Positions 1 through 9,600 of a stretch of DNA of 64,000 nt are shown piece by piece. A program made the position numbers and the translations under genes. Every line of letters starts with the position of its first letter. The stretch's first letter is position 1. The notes beneath the pieces were generated by a model. The model saw nothing but the letters and a program-made list of their open reading frames with translations, had not been told where the DNA came from and searched no databases. Source of the stretch: Brevibacterium picturae (GTDB lineage Bacteria; Actinomycetota; Actinomycetes; Actinomycetales; Brevibacteriaceae); the NCBI RefSeq assembly GCF_900105045.1, contig NZ_LT629739.1:2542001-2606000 (forward strand), given 5' to 3'.

Positions 1-577
1 CGGTGTAGGTGACTTTCCACGCGTTGAGCGCCAGCGAGGAGTTGCCCGCAGAATCATATGCCGAGGCATGGACCATGGCCGCGGCATGAGTTCGTGAGAA
101 GAACCCCTCCTCGATGAGGTCGATCTTGCCGCCATGAGCCTCCTCAGACGGCGTGCCCAAGACATGAACAGTGAGGTCGAGTTCATCGGCCAGAGGAGCC
201 AGCGCCAGAGCGGCACCCAGAGCCGCCGCTGCGTTGACGTTGTGCCCGCACGCATGGCCGATGTCGGGAAGAGCGTCGTATTCGACGCAGAAGGTGACGA
301 CGAAGTCAGAGGTGCCGAATGTCGCGCTCAGCGCGGTCGGAGCACTGGGCTGAATATCATCGAAGGCGAAACCGGCCCGCCGGAGGATCGAACGGGTCCT
401 CTCGGCGGCGCGATGCTCATCGCCGCTGACCTCCGGGTCGGCATGGAGTGCGTGACTGAAGTCGAGCAGCAGTGCGCGGTGATCTTCGATCTCGTGAGCA
501 ATTGTGTCGGCAGTGGACCGAGGAGGCGTATCAACTGCGGCCTCGGCTGCGGCTGAGCGGGCAAAGACGGAACTCAT
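1..577 (-). CDS. M20-family amidohydrolase/peptidase, N-terminal part (runs off the window)
   Basis: The minus strand is open from an ATG at 577 to the window edge, giving about 192 residues of an enzyme that continues beyond base 1. The translation contains EYDALPDIGHACGHN at about residues 98-112, the metal-binding signature of M20 amidohydrolases, and a later GTPSEEAHGGK segment carrying the expected Glu-Glu pair. This family hydrolyses N-acyl or dipeptide-like amide bonds with two metal ions in the cytoplasm; the EYDALP form is typical of the aminobenzoyl-glutamate/Xaa-Arg dipeptidase branch. The start codon overlaps the stop of the upstream MFS gene (ATGA), so the two are probably co-translated and the transporter may bring in or expel the substrate or product. 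The exact substrate cannot be read from the sequence. Confidence 0.85.
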   Translation of the reverse strand, partial: MSSVFARSAAAEAAVDTPPRSTADTIAHEIEDHRALLLDFSHALHADPEVSGDEHRAAERTRSILRRAGFAFDDIQPSAPTALSATFGTSDFVVTFCVEYDALPDIGHACGHNVNAAAALGAALALAPLADELDLTVHVLGTPSEEAHGGKIDLIEEGFFSRTHAAAMVHASAYDSAGNSSLALNAWKVTYT

Positions 578-2049
578 AGCGCGGCCTCCTTCGTTGTGGG
601 ATTGATAGTGGCGGGATAGCGAGAGCCTGCGACCGCGGCGATGAGCGCGGCGACCAGCAGACTCGACCAGATCAGAGTGAGACCCGTCGGGGAGATGGTG
701 CCCGAATCAGTCACCGTCGCCGAGGAGATCAGCTTGATCACAGCGGCACCGACGGCGATGCCGACCGACAGCGCCAACTCGTTGAGTCCGGCTGCACCGG
801 CGGTCTCTGTCACGGGAACACCCTCGACCGACAGTGCCCGTGTCGCCGATTGGTACATACCGAGCGCCAGGTTGAAGAGTCCGAACCCGAGGATATAGGC
901 GACGATGCTGTCGTGGCCGAGCATCATCACCGCGAAGCCGATCGCCAGGATCCCTCCGGCGAGGACGAGCGCATTCCGCTCCGACCAGCGAGACATCAGC
1001 GGAGCCGTGACCACGGAGGACAGGAGTGAGAGCACCGAGGCGGCTGCGAGCACGACGGCGATGAGCATCGGTGAGAAGCCGAACCCGTACCCTGCCGCGG
1101 AGACCTCGGAGTTAAGGAAGATTCCATTGGTGCCGAAGTAGCTGATCGAGGCGAATCCGAAGAAGAAGGTGGCGAGGGAGACGCTGCGCAGAGAGCGTCG
1201 TTTCAACAACCTCAGGTCGATGAAACGTCGAGTCGATTCCGATGACCGGGAGTCGAGCCGTCCCCAGAGGCTGAGCAGACCGACACCCACGACGAGCAGT
1301 GCGATGGTCTTCCAATTCTTCCATCCGAAGTCCGGTCCCTGCGACAACCCGGCAACGAAGGTTATGAGACCGATGAGGCAGGCACTCATCGGCGCCAGTG
1401 CCAGTGGTTCATGTGTGGGAGTACCCGCATCAGGGAGGAAGAACGAGCAGATGAGGGCCGCCAGAGCGAAGGGAACGCCGATCCAGAATCCGTGGAGCGG
1501 GTTGATGGCACCGAGGATGCCGGCGATGAGTCCGCCGACGCCGATCGTGATCATCAGCGTGCCGATGAGGTAACTGACACCGGTGCGGATCGAATCAGGA
1601 TGGGTGATGCGCAGAATGCCCATCATCAGCGGGATGAATCCGACTACGCCGGTGATGAGGACGACTCCGAGGATGATCGTCGGCAGGCTCGGCACGAAGG
1701 CCATCAGCAGAGCGCCGATGGCCACCATCACCGTACTTCCGCGAAGAACGAGACGATAGCCGTAGCTGTCGCCGAGGCGGGAGATGAGCGGCGTGAACAC
1801 CGCGAAGGAGATGTTGGAGATGAGGAAGATCCCATTGATCGTGGGCGCATCGATGTCGAACACAGGTCCGAGCGCAGGGAGGATGGGATTGAGATATCCC
1901 TGAACGACTCCGCTGAGCGATTCGATGACGATCATCAGCGCAAGAACGCCGACGAATCCGTTCCGGGTGCCTGTGATTGACGGGAGCGGGGCGGACGCGC
2001 CGTGCGTGCCGATACCGTGCGTGCCGGTGTCGTGCGATGTGGAGTCCAT
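574..2049 (-). CDS. MFS transporter
   Basis: A membrane protein of about 491 residues with many hydrophobic segments, probably 14 (the DHA2-like drug/solute:H+ antiporter layout). The loop RLGDSYGYR after the second helix resembles MFS motif A. The ATG at 2049 is chosen as start; a TTG at 2091 and an ATG at 2085 are also in frame, but the GGAG near them abuts the start too closely to act as a ribosome site. The gene overlaps the following M20 amidohydrolase by 4 bp and is divergent from a Lrp/AsnC-type regulator, which suggests export or uptake of an amino-acid or peptide-like compound. Substrate is unknown. Confidence 0.85.
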   Translation of the reverse strand: MDSTSHDTGTHGIGTHGASAPLPSITGTRNGFVGVLALMIVIESLSGVVQGYLNPILPALGPVFDIDAPTINGIFLISNISFAVFTPLISRLGDSYGYRLVLRGSTVMVAIGALLMAFVPSLPTIILGVVLITGVVGFIPLMMGILRITHPDSIRTGVSYLIGTLMITIGVGGLIAGILGAINPLHGFWIGVPFALAALICSFFLPDAGTPTHEPLALAPMSACLIGLITFVAGLSQGPDFGWKNWKTIALLVVGVGLLSLWGRLDSRSSESTRRFIDLRLLKRRSLRSVSLATFFFGFASISYFGTNGIFLNSEVSAAGYGFGFSPMLIAVVLAAASVLSLLSSVVTAPLMSRWSERNALVLAGGILAIGFAVMMLGHDSIVAYILGFGLFNLALGMYQSATRALSVEGVPVTETAGAAGLNELALSVGIAVGAAVIKLISSATVTDSGTISPTGLTLIWSSLLVAALIAAVAGSRYPATINPTTKEAAL

Positions 2050-2187
2050 GGCTGAGTACTTTCGACGATGAATGCAGGTTGCCATCTCCAAAACTATTGT
2101 CAGCAGCGAAGCAGACTGGAAATTGGACGCAATCTTCCATGAATTGATCGATAATAAGTCGAATCATCCACTTTGAATGAGGCCAGC

Positions 2188-3180
2188 ATGCTGAATGAGA
2201 CCGATCTTGCGATCGTCAACGTCCTCGAGGTTCAGCCGAGGATCGAATTCACGGCGCTGGCAGATGCTCTGAAGCTGTCCCCGGCCACGGTCGCCAGACG
2301 GTGGGAGGCCCTTGTCGACGCAGGTCAGGCGTGGGTGACGATTTCACCCGGTCCGCGACATCACGAGATCGGCTGGTCGGCGTTCCTCTCCATCGCAGCC
2401 AACGTCGGTGAACAAGACCGGCTGGCCGAGTGCCTGTGCGCGGAACCCAGCTTCGCCTCGGTGCTGTTGATGTCGGGGGAGAACCAATTCCTCGTCGACT
2501 GCTTCGCCACCTCGGTCGAAGAGTCCATGAGACTGCTCACCGAGGTGTTTCCACGACTGCCCGGAGTGGTCCGCCGTCGAATCGATCCGATCACCAAGAT
2601 GTACCGCCTGGGCAGTCAGTGGCGCTCAGGGGCTCTCGAGACACCGGTGCGCAGAGCACTCGAATCGGAGGCTCCGCGGATCTCCGGCCAGCGAATTCCT
2701 GACGCTGTCGATGCAAGGCTGCTTGAGGCCCTTGCCGTCGATGGGCGGGCCGGATGGCAGAACATCGCAGACGACGCCGGAGTGTCGGCACAGACGGCTA
2801 AGCGTCGTATCACCAGCCTCCTCGAGTCTGGATTCATGACGTTTCGGGCCGACACCTCGACTCTGGAGCGGTCGGGGCTCCAGGAGGTCGTCATCGACTG
2901 GGCGATTCCGATCGATTTGATCGACGAGGTCGGGGCCGCGGTGGCCGCCGATCCGATGTGTCGGGTGTCCTCGCAGGTGTTGGCTGCAGCGAACTTCACC
3001 GCCACCCTGTGGGTTCACGACTATGGTCAGGTGCAGGACCATGAGGCGAAGGTTCTCCGAATTGCACCGCGAGCGAGAGTCGTCGAACGCAATGCGGCGC
3101 TGCGCCCCTATAAGCGGATGGGGCAGATCCTGGGCACCGACGGTAAGAGGCTGACCACGGTTCCAGTGACCTGGTGGTAG
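2188..3180 (+). CDS. Lrp/AsnC-family transcriptional regulator with two HTH domains
   Basis: The 330-residue product has a first winged-helix domain at about residues 5-50 (DALKLSPATVARRWEAL) and a second similar helix-turn-helix at about 175-220 (IADDAGVSAQTAKRRI), each followed by a ligand-sensing type region. This is the double-length AsnC architecture found in actinobacteria, rather than the usual 150-residue form. The ATG at 2188 is preferred over a TTG at 2173 because GAGG lies 6 nt upstream of it. It is divergent from the MFS-M20 operon, so it is the obvious candidate regulator of that operon, perhaps responding to an amino acid or derivative. The effector is inferred only from family knowledge. 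Confidence 0.88.
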   Translation: MLNETDLAIVNVLEVQPRIEFTALADALKLSPATVARRWEALVDAGQAWVTISPGPRHHEIGWSAFLSIAANVGEQDRLAECLCAEPSFASVLLMSGENQFLVDCFATSVEESMRLLTEVFPRLPGVVRRRIDPITKMYRLGSQWRSGALETPVRRALESEAPRISGQRIPDAVDARLLEALAVDGRAGWQNIADDAGVSAQTAKRRITSLLESGFMTFRADTSTLERSGLQEVVIDWAIPIDLIDEVGAAVAADPMCRVSSQVLAAANFTATLWVHDYGQVQDHEAKVLRIAPRARVVERNAALRPYKRMGQILGTDGKRLTTVPVTWW

Positions 3181-3211
3181 ACGACCCCGGACCGGCCGCA
3201 GCCCTCGCCAC

Positions 3212-4273
3212 TCAGGCGGTTTCGGCAAGCGCTGATTCCTGCCTGCGGTCGGCCTCGCGGAGAAGCGCGAGCGGTCGAGGCCGTCGTCTTCCGTTGCCGG
3301 TGACCCAGGCACCCAGGGCCACGGAGACCCAGCCGATGGCCATGCCTGCGATGTCGTCGACGATGTAGTGCCAGCCGAAGTAGAGCGTGGCCAAAACTGT
3401 GAGCCCGAAGAAGATCCAGGTCAGAGCTTGAAAGAGAGGCTTCTGACGGGTGTACATCATGAAGAGGGCCGCGGCGAAGGTCACCGAGACATGGAGAGAG
3501 GCGAAGGCGGCTACTCCCTGGATCTCTCCGCTGCCGATGGGGTCGGCAAGATAGTCAAGACGCGTGTTGATCAGGGCATCCTGCAGATCACTGACTCCGG
3601 TTTCAGTGAGGCTGTCGTAGAGCCCGGGCCGGGCGAACGCGGGCCCCAGGGCGGGCAGGATGTAATAGCTGACCGTGCCCAGCACCCAATTGAGGCTCAG
3701 CGTCGTGGCATACCAAGCACCGATGGCGAGGTTGCGACTGAGGATGAGGGCAGCCCCGAGGCTGATGGGAATGAGTGGAAGGTAGGCGAGATAGACGAAG
3801 GAGAGAACTTCCGCCATGAACCCGGTGCCGAACAGATCGTGCAGGAAGACCGCAGGATTGATTCCCCCGGCCAGCCAAAGGTCGGACTGCGACAGCTGCT
3901 GGTCAAACAGAACATCGTCGCGGTAGATCGGCAGATCGCTCTTGAGGTTCCGATAACTGACATAGCAGATGTAGAAGCTGAGCATGCCCGCGGTGATGCA
4001 GAGCGCTCGGCGCAGGCTCCATTCGTTCTTCACGACATTGAGCATCCCGGTGGGCAGGTGCTTCCACCCGCTCGTTCGCACAGCGTCGATGAAGACGCCG
4101 CCGCCGAAAAACAGCAGCGCCAGCAGCGGCAGCCGAATATAGGCTGGGCCGAGGAATCCGTCCGGGTCCCGGAGCGGTCGACCGAGATGGATCGAAGAAG
4201 CAAGCGCAATCATCGCGACAGCGATGGAGAGCAGCATGGCGAAGGTGTAGGGCCATCGTCGTATCCGAGTCAT
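3212..4273 (-). CDS. PAP2/inositol-phosphotransferase-like membrane protein
   Basis: A 353-residue integral membrane protein with about seven hydrophobic segments. Near the C-terminus it carries ASLHVS and GWHYIVDD, which match the second and third catalytic motifs (His, and His-x3-Asp) of the PAP2/AUR1-like phosphatase superfamily. Such enzymes remove or transfer lipid phosphate head groups at the outer face of the membrane. ATG 4273 (MTRIRRWPYTF) is preferred over an upstream in-frame start because it precedes the first membrane helix directly. The gene is divergent from the Wadjet operon and separated from the regulator at 2188-3180 by 31 bp, with which it converges. The exact lipid substrate is unknown. 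Confidence 0.8.
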   Translation of the reverse strand: MTRIRRWPYTFAMLLSIAVAMIALASSIHLGRPLRDPDGFLGPAYIRLPLLALLFFGGGVFIDAVRTSGWKHLPTGMLNVVKNEWSLRRALCITAGMLSFYICYVSYRNLKSDLPIYRDDVLFDQQLSQSDLWLAGGINPAVFLHDLFGTGFMAEVLSFVYLAYLPLIPISLGAALILSRNLAIGAWYATTLSLNWVLGTVSYYILPALGPAFARPGLYDSLTETGVSDLQDALINTRLDYLADPIGSGEIQGVAAFASLHVSVTFAAALFMMYTRQKPLFQALTWIFFGLTVLATLYFGWHYIVDDIAGMAIGWVSVALGAWVTGNGRRRPRPLALLREADRRQESALAETA

Positions 4274-4437
4274 CGGCACACGATATAACAATTCCGTATC
4301 GTTATGCCGAATCCTGTGGGGCGAGTCACGAGCTGAACAAATCATGAACTATGGCCCAACAAGCGATGACATGCGGGTGATCCGCCCTGCATCTGAGGCA
4401 TGCGAGGTTCGGCTCCCATTGGATTGCGAACCCGAAA

Positions 4438-4467
4438 TTGGCAACGGACCCCACCGGCGCAGACAAT
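4438..4467 (+). promoter_or_regulatory. Candidate promoter of the Wadjet operon
   Basis: TTGGCA (4438-4443) and GACAAT (4462-4467) are separated by 18 bp and end 7 nt before the jetA ATG at 4475. An AGG lies between the -10-like box and the ATG, so the gene could be read with a very short leader. The match to consensus is moderate. Confidence 0.4.
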
Positions 4468-4474
4468 AGGTGAC

Positions 4475-5938
4475 ATGTCCGCCCTCAGCTCCGCACTCGC
4501 CTACCGGCGACTGCTCGATACGAATGCCACACTGCGCATGCTGCGGGCCGACCATCTTCCGGTCATGGCGGCGACGCTGGGCACTCACCTCGGCAAGCCC
4601 GGCACCCGTGTGTCCACCGAAGACCTGCACGAGTCCATCGACTCCGACCTCGAAGAGCTGCGCGACCACTTCGACCTGTCCACACGGACGGCGAAGGCCT
4701 ACTGCGACGATTGGCGACGGGCAGAGATCCTTGTGAGACGCCCGGCCACCTCGGCGAGGGGTGAGACCTACGAACTCTCCGCGGCCGGATTCGACGCCAT
4801 CCGCATGCTCGAACAGCTGCGCACCCCACCTCAGACCGCGACCGAATCGCGGTTGGTCAGCCTCGCCCAGTCGGTGCGGCAGCTGGCCATCGACACCGAC
4901 CCTGACAGCTCCCGCCGCCTGGCGTCCCTGCGGGCCGAACGCGACCGCATCGATGCAGAGATCGCCCGCGTCAGGCGAGGCGACCCCCGCTCCATCGTCC
5001 TCGACCGGCGCCGCGCGAACGAACGCGTCGGCGACATCCTCCAACAGGCACAGGGCCTGCCCGCGGACTTCGCCCGGGTCCGCGCCCGCTTCGAGGAGCT
5101 CAACCAAGAGTTGCGGATCTCGATCCTCGCCGCCGAGGACTCCCAGTCCCAGGTACTCGACGAGGTGTTCCGCGGCGTCGACCTCATCGAATCCTCCGAC
5201 GAAGGCCGAACGTTCTCCGCCTTCTCCGCACTCGTCCGCGACCCGGAGCAGGCTTCGGCATTCGATGAGGACATCGCGGCCATCCTCGACCGTGACTTCT
5301 CGGCGACGCTGACGGCCGAGACCCGCCGGTCGCTGCGCACTCTCATGCGGCAGATGAAGGACGGCTCCCGCGAGGTCTCGGACATCCTCTCCGAATTCGC
5401 CCGCGGACTGCGCCGCTACGTCCACTCCCACGAATTCCAACGCGACCGCGTCATGCGCACCCTGATCCAGGACGCGTTGGCGGCAGCGGCCCCGGTCTCA
5501 CAGGTGCGCAAACCCTATGACGACCTCGGCGTGGATCTTGAGCTCTCGAGCGTGGGGCTGGCCAGCGTCGGAGAGGTCGTCCTCCACGACCCCACCGAAT
5601 TCGACGCGGGTGCGGAACTGGGCGAGGCCGAGGAGATCGAAGTCGACTTCGCCGAACTCATCGCCGTGGCCCGGGAATCCGAGATCGACTTCTCGGAGCT
5701 GTCCGACAACGTCAACAGGGCAATCCGGGGGACCGGTCAGGTCTCCGTCGCCGAGGTGCTCGACCATTTCCCAGCCTCACAGGGCCTGGCCAGCGTCGTC
5801 GGCCTCCTGTCCCTGGCCAGCACCTACGGACATGTCGACCCCGAGTCACGCGACCGACTCGAATGGTCTGGGGTCGACGGAATCGGCCGCAGCGCCACGA
5901 TCCGCCGCCACTACTTCACCGAAGGCATCACACTATGA
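4475..5938 (+). CDS. jetA: Wadjet anti-plasmid system protein JetA (DUF3375)
   Basis: A 487-residue, charged, mostly helical soluble protein that opens with a DUF3375-type start (SALAYRRLLDTNATLRMLRA) and has winged-helix-like and coiled-coil stretches. In type I Wadjet, JetA is the kleisin-like subunit that, with JetB and the SMC-like JetC, forms a condensin-type complex that recognises small circular DNA. ATG 4475 is chosen because AGG lies 5 nt upstream and the family's N-terminus matches there. The stop overlaps the jetB start (ATGA), the first of two consecutive 4-bp overlaps. The order JetA-JetB-JetC-JetD is the known type I order, and this makes the assignment strong even without a database search. 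Confidence 0.93.
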   Translation: MSALSSALAYRRLLDTNATLRMLRADHLPVMAATLGTHLGKPGTRVSTEDLHESIDSDLEELRDHFDLSTRTAKAYCDDWRRAEILVRRPATSARGETYELSAAGFDAIRMLEQLRTPPQTATESRLVSLAQSVRQLAIDTDPDSSRRLASLRAERDRIDAEIARVRRGDPRSIVLDRRRANERVGDILQQAQGLPADFARVRARFEELNQELRISILAAEDSQSQVLDEVFRGVDLIESSDEGRTFSAFSALVRDPEQASAFDEDIAAILDRDFSATLTAETRRSLRTLMRQMKDGSREVSDILSEFARGLRRYVHSHEFQRDRVMRTLIQDALAAAAPVSQVRKPYDDLGVDLELSSVGLASVGEVVLHDPTEFDAGAELGEAEEIEVDFAELIAVARESEIDFSELSDNVNRAIRGTGQVSVAEVLDHFPASQGLASVVGLLSLASTYGHVDPESRDRLEWSGVDGIGRSATIRRHYFTEGITL

Positions 5939-6678
5939 GCGATCCCGCAGGCACCGCCACCGACGTCGCGGCGCAGGAATCCGCGGCTGACGAATCCGCC
6001 CGCAACCCGAGCGCGCTCTGGTTCGCCGACACCGGCACCCTGGGCGAACGCACCCGCCGTGTCCTGCTCGAACTGCTCAAGGGCCCCTACGTCTCCGGTG
6101 CGCAGAGCCCGCAGCTGTGGTCGGCCCTCGTCGCCGATGAAGGGATCGTGCGCTCACGACTGCACGACCTGTTCCTCGAGCTCGTCATCGACAAGATCGA
6201 CGAATTCGCCTTCACCCGCAAGGTCGTCACCGACGAAGTCAATGTGCCGGCGGCCGTGCGCAGCGAACGACTGACCTTCCTCGACACCGCCATGCTCCTC
6301 GTCCTGCGCCAACTGCTGCTGGCCGCGCCCGGAGAACAGCGCGTGATCATCGATCGTGAGGAGGTCTACGAACGCCTCGCGATCTATCGCACCGGTGACG
6401 AGTCGACGTTCCAACGCAACCTCAACGGTGCGTGGAACCGGATGAGCAACCGGCTGCGCGTCCTCCACAAGGCCGGTGAAGACCGCTTCGAGATCTCGCC
6501 GATGGTCAAGTTCCTCATCGACGAGGACCAGGTGCGTGAACTCATCGACGTCTACGAGCGCATCGCATCGGGCGAGGCCAAGGGCTCCATCGCCGAGGCG
6601 GGGCCCGGTTCACAGGACACCGACGAATCCGATCCCGGCGACGCGACCGATAACGAGCCTGAGGACGGTGAAGCATGA
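5935..6678 (+). CDS. jetB: Wadjet system protein JetB (DUF4194)
   Basis: A 247-residue protein starting at an ATG that overlaps the jetA stop. It fits DUF4194, the MukE-like (KITE) winged-helix subunit of the JetABC complex: after an acidic N-terminal tail there is a compact alpha/beta region (about residues 25-215) with an RVIIDREEVYERLAIY segment typical of the family, then a second acidic tail rich in Asp, Glu and Gly. Its role is to bridge JetA and the JetC heads. The stop overlaps the jetC start (ATGA), so jetA, jetB and jetC are translationally coupled, as expected for subunits needed in fixed ratio. Confidence 0.92.
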   Translation: MSDPAGTATDVAAQESAADESARNPSALWFADTGTLGERTRRVLLELLKGPYVSGAQSPQLWSALVADEGIVRSRLHDLFLELVIDKIDEFAFTRKVVTDEVNVPAAVRSERLTFLDTAMLLVLRQLLLAAPGEQRVIIDREEVYERLAIYRTGDESTFQRNLNGAWNRMSNRLRVLHKAGEDRFEISPMVKFLIDEDQVRELIDVYERIASGEAKGSIAEAGPGSQDTDESDPGDATDNEPEDGEA

Positions 6679-9600
6679 CCGAGGCCCTCTTCCCGATCGA
6701 TGCCGCGCTCATCGCGGACCAGGCTCGTGCCCGTGGCGCCCACCGTCCCGACGTGGGCAGCCAGTGGCGGCTGTCCGAGATCCAGATCGCGAACTGGGGC
6801 ACGTTCGACGCGGACATCCACCGCATCCCCGTCTCCCACACGGGTCACCTCATCACCGGGCCCTCGGGCTCGGGCAAGTCTTCGCTGCTCGACGGCATCG
6901 CCGCCGTCCTCACCCCGGACAAGTGGCTGCGCTTCAACGTCGCCGCACAGACTGCCGGCAGCCGCATCGATCAGCGCAGCCTCGTCAGCTATGTCCGCGG
7001 GGCGTGGACCCGCACGGCCGATTCCGATGAGGACCGGGTCGTCAGCAAGTACCTGCGCCCGCGTGCCACCTGGAGCGGCATCATCCTCCGCTACGACAAC
7101 GGCACGGACCGGCCCCTGTCACTGGCCAGGCTCTTCTTCATCAAGGGCTCGGGCACGAAGATGACCGACCTGTCCGATGTCTGCATTCTCGAACGGGCCG
7201 GCCTCGATCTGGCCGACCTGCAGCAGTACGCCCGGAGCGGTCTCGAGACCAGGAAACTCAAGTCCGACCACCCCGAGGCCCTCATCACCTCGAACGGGTC
7301 CCACGCCAGGTTCTATGCCCGGATGCGCAAGGTCTTCGGCATGGCCAGCGAATCGGCGCTGCAGCTGTTGCACAGGACCCAGTCGGCCAAGAGCCTCGAC
7401 AGCCTCGATCGCCTCTTCCGCGATCACATGCTCGAACCACCGGTCACATTCGATCTGGCCGAGACTGCAGTCAACCAGTTCGGGGACCTCAAGGACGCCC
7501 ACGATCACGTCGTCGAACTGCGCCGGCAACGCGACCACCTGCTCGAACTGCGCGAGGCCTCGAACCGATACGACTTCGCTCATGAGTCCGCGGCGAAGGC
7601 GATCTCCCTCAACGATTCCCTGCTGCCGTTCCAGAAGCGGCGCGAACTCGACCTCATGCGCTCAGACCTCTCCGCCCTGCGCCGCGACCTCGTCGAACTC
7701 GAAGTCGCTGCCGACCGGGCGAAGAAGGACTACGACGCTGCGGTCGACGAATACGACCTCGCCCGGCGCGCGACCCTCGAACTCGGCGGCTCGGAGGCCG
7801 AGCACCTGCAGCAGCGCATCGACACTGCTGAAACCGAACGTCGCGCGATTGCCGATCGGTGGGCCAGCCTCGAGCGACAGCTGAAGCAGGCAGACATCGA
7901 ACGAGTGCCCGCCTCGGCGGTGGAATTCGCCGAACTCCAGACCCAGATCGCGTCCACACTCGACGAGGAAACGCAGGCCGCGGGACCCAGCCACGCCGAC
8001 CACGACCGTTTCTCGAAAGCTCGAGCGCAGGTGAGGGAAATCGAAGCCGAAATCGACTCCCTGCGCCGATCAGGCTCGACCGTGCCGAACAACCTGCTCC
8101 AGATCCGACAGGAACTGGCCGAGGGCACCGGACTGAGTGAGAAGGCGCTGCCCTTCGCCGCCGAACTCATCGAGGTCGACCCCGAGCACGCAGCCTGGAC
8201 CGGGGCGATCGAACGCGTTCTGCGCCCATTGGCGCTCACGGTCCTCGTGCGCAGCGAGAACCTCGGCGCAGTCCGGTCCTGGGTCGACTCCCACCGGATC
8301 AGGGGACGACTCGTGTTCGAGGAGATCCCCGCCCAGGCGCCGAAGCCACGCCCCGTCAACAGCGCGAAATCCCTGGTCAATCGGGTCAGCGTGGCCGATA
8401 CCGGGTTCGGTGAATGGGTGCGCTCCACCTTGTCCGAACGCTTCGACTTCGCCTGCGTCGACAATCCCGAGGAACTCGACGACCATCCCCGTGCCGTGAC
8501 CATCAAGGGGCAGGTCAAGACCTCCCGCACCCGCTATGAGAAAGACGACCGGCGACGCATCGACGACCGCAGCCAGTGGGTCCTCGGTGATCGGGAAAGC
8601 AAGCTCGAAGCGCTCATCGCCGCCCTGAAAGAAGCCCAGACGGAACTGGCCGAGGCCCAAACCATCGTCGAGGCCGCAAACGCTGAGACCGCGCAGGCCA
8701 ACCGCCGGAAGGGCATCCTCGCCGGCATCCGCGAACAGTCCTGGCGCGACGTCGACCTCGCCGGAGCGCAGGAGACGATTGCGAGCCTCGAGAAGTCTTT
8801 GCGCGAACTCGAGGACGCAGACGGCGACCTGCAGCAGGCGATCGGCGCCGAACGTGACGCCCGTGCCGCGAAGGAAGCCGCCGAGGCCACAACGCGGGAC
8901 TCCGACTACGCTCTGCGCCGCGCGAACGAAGAGATCACCGGCCTGCGTTCTGGCCTCAACCGCCTCGAGGACGACGTCGCGGCCGGGCGCATTCCCGAGG
9001 TTGATCCGACGATCGCCGAACAGCTCGAGGCCCGGTTCACGCGTATCCAGCGCAGCATCAGACGCGAGTCTCTGCCGGAGATCGGCCAACAGGTCTCCCA
9101 GGCCCTGCAGGCAGAGAAGGACAAGGCACAGGCAGCGGCGAGTGACGCAGGCCAGGCCGTGACCCGATTGGCAGCCGAATTCAAGGCCGCCTGGTCCTCG
9201 GTGGCCTCCGACCTCACCGCCGATGTCGCCGACCGCCACGACTACATCAGCATGCTCGACGAGATCCTGGCCCACGGTCTGCCCGATCACGAGAACCGAT
9301 TCCGGGACTTGCTGCGCCAACGTTCCCGGGACCTCATCGGCGAGCTCCTCAACGAGATCCACGCCGCCCCGCGCGAGATCGAGGACCGGGTGGCTCCGAT
9401 CAACTCCTCCCTGCTGCGCTCGCAGTTCGACGAGGGCCGCTACCTGCGGCTGAAGGTCAAGACCCGACGCAGTGAGACCGTCAACGCCTTCATCGCCGAC
9501 CTCCGCAAGGTCGCCGGGGGCACCTGGGGCGAGGAGGACATGGACACCGCGGAGGAGAAGTACGACACCCTCGCCGAGGTGATGCGCCGGTTCTCCTCGA

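Noticed and set aside
4349..5440. Minus-strand open frame opposite jetA
   Set aside because: Complement of the JetA coding region without recognisable domains.
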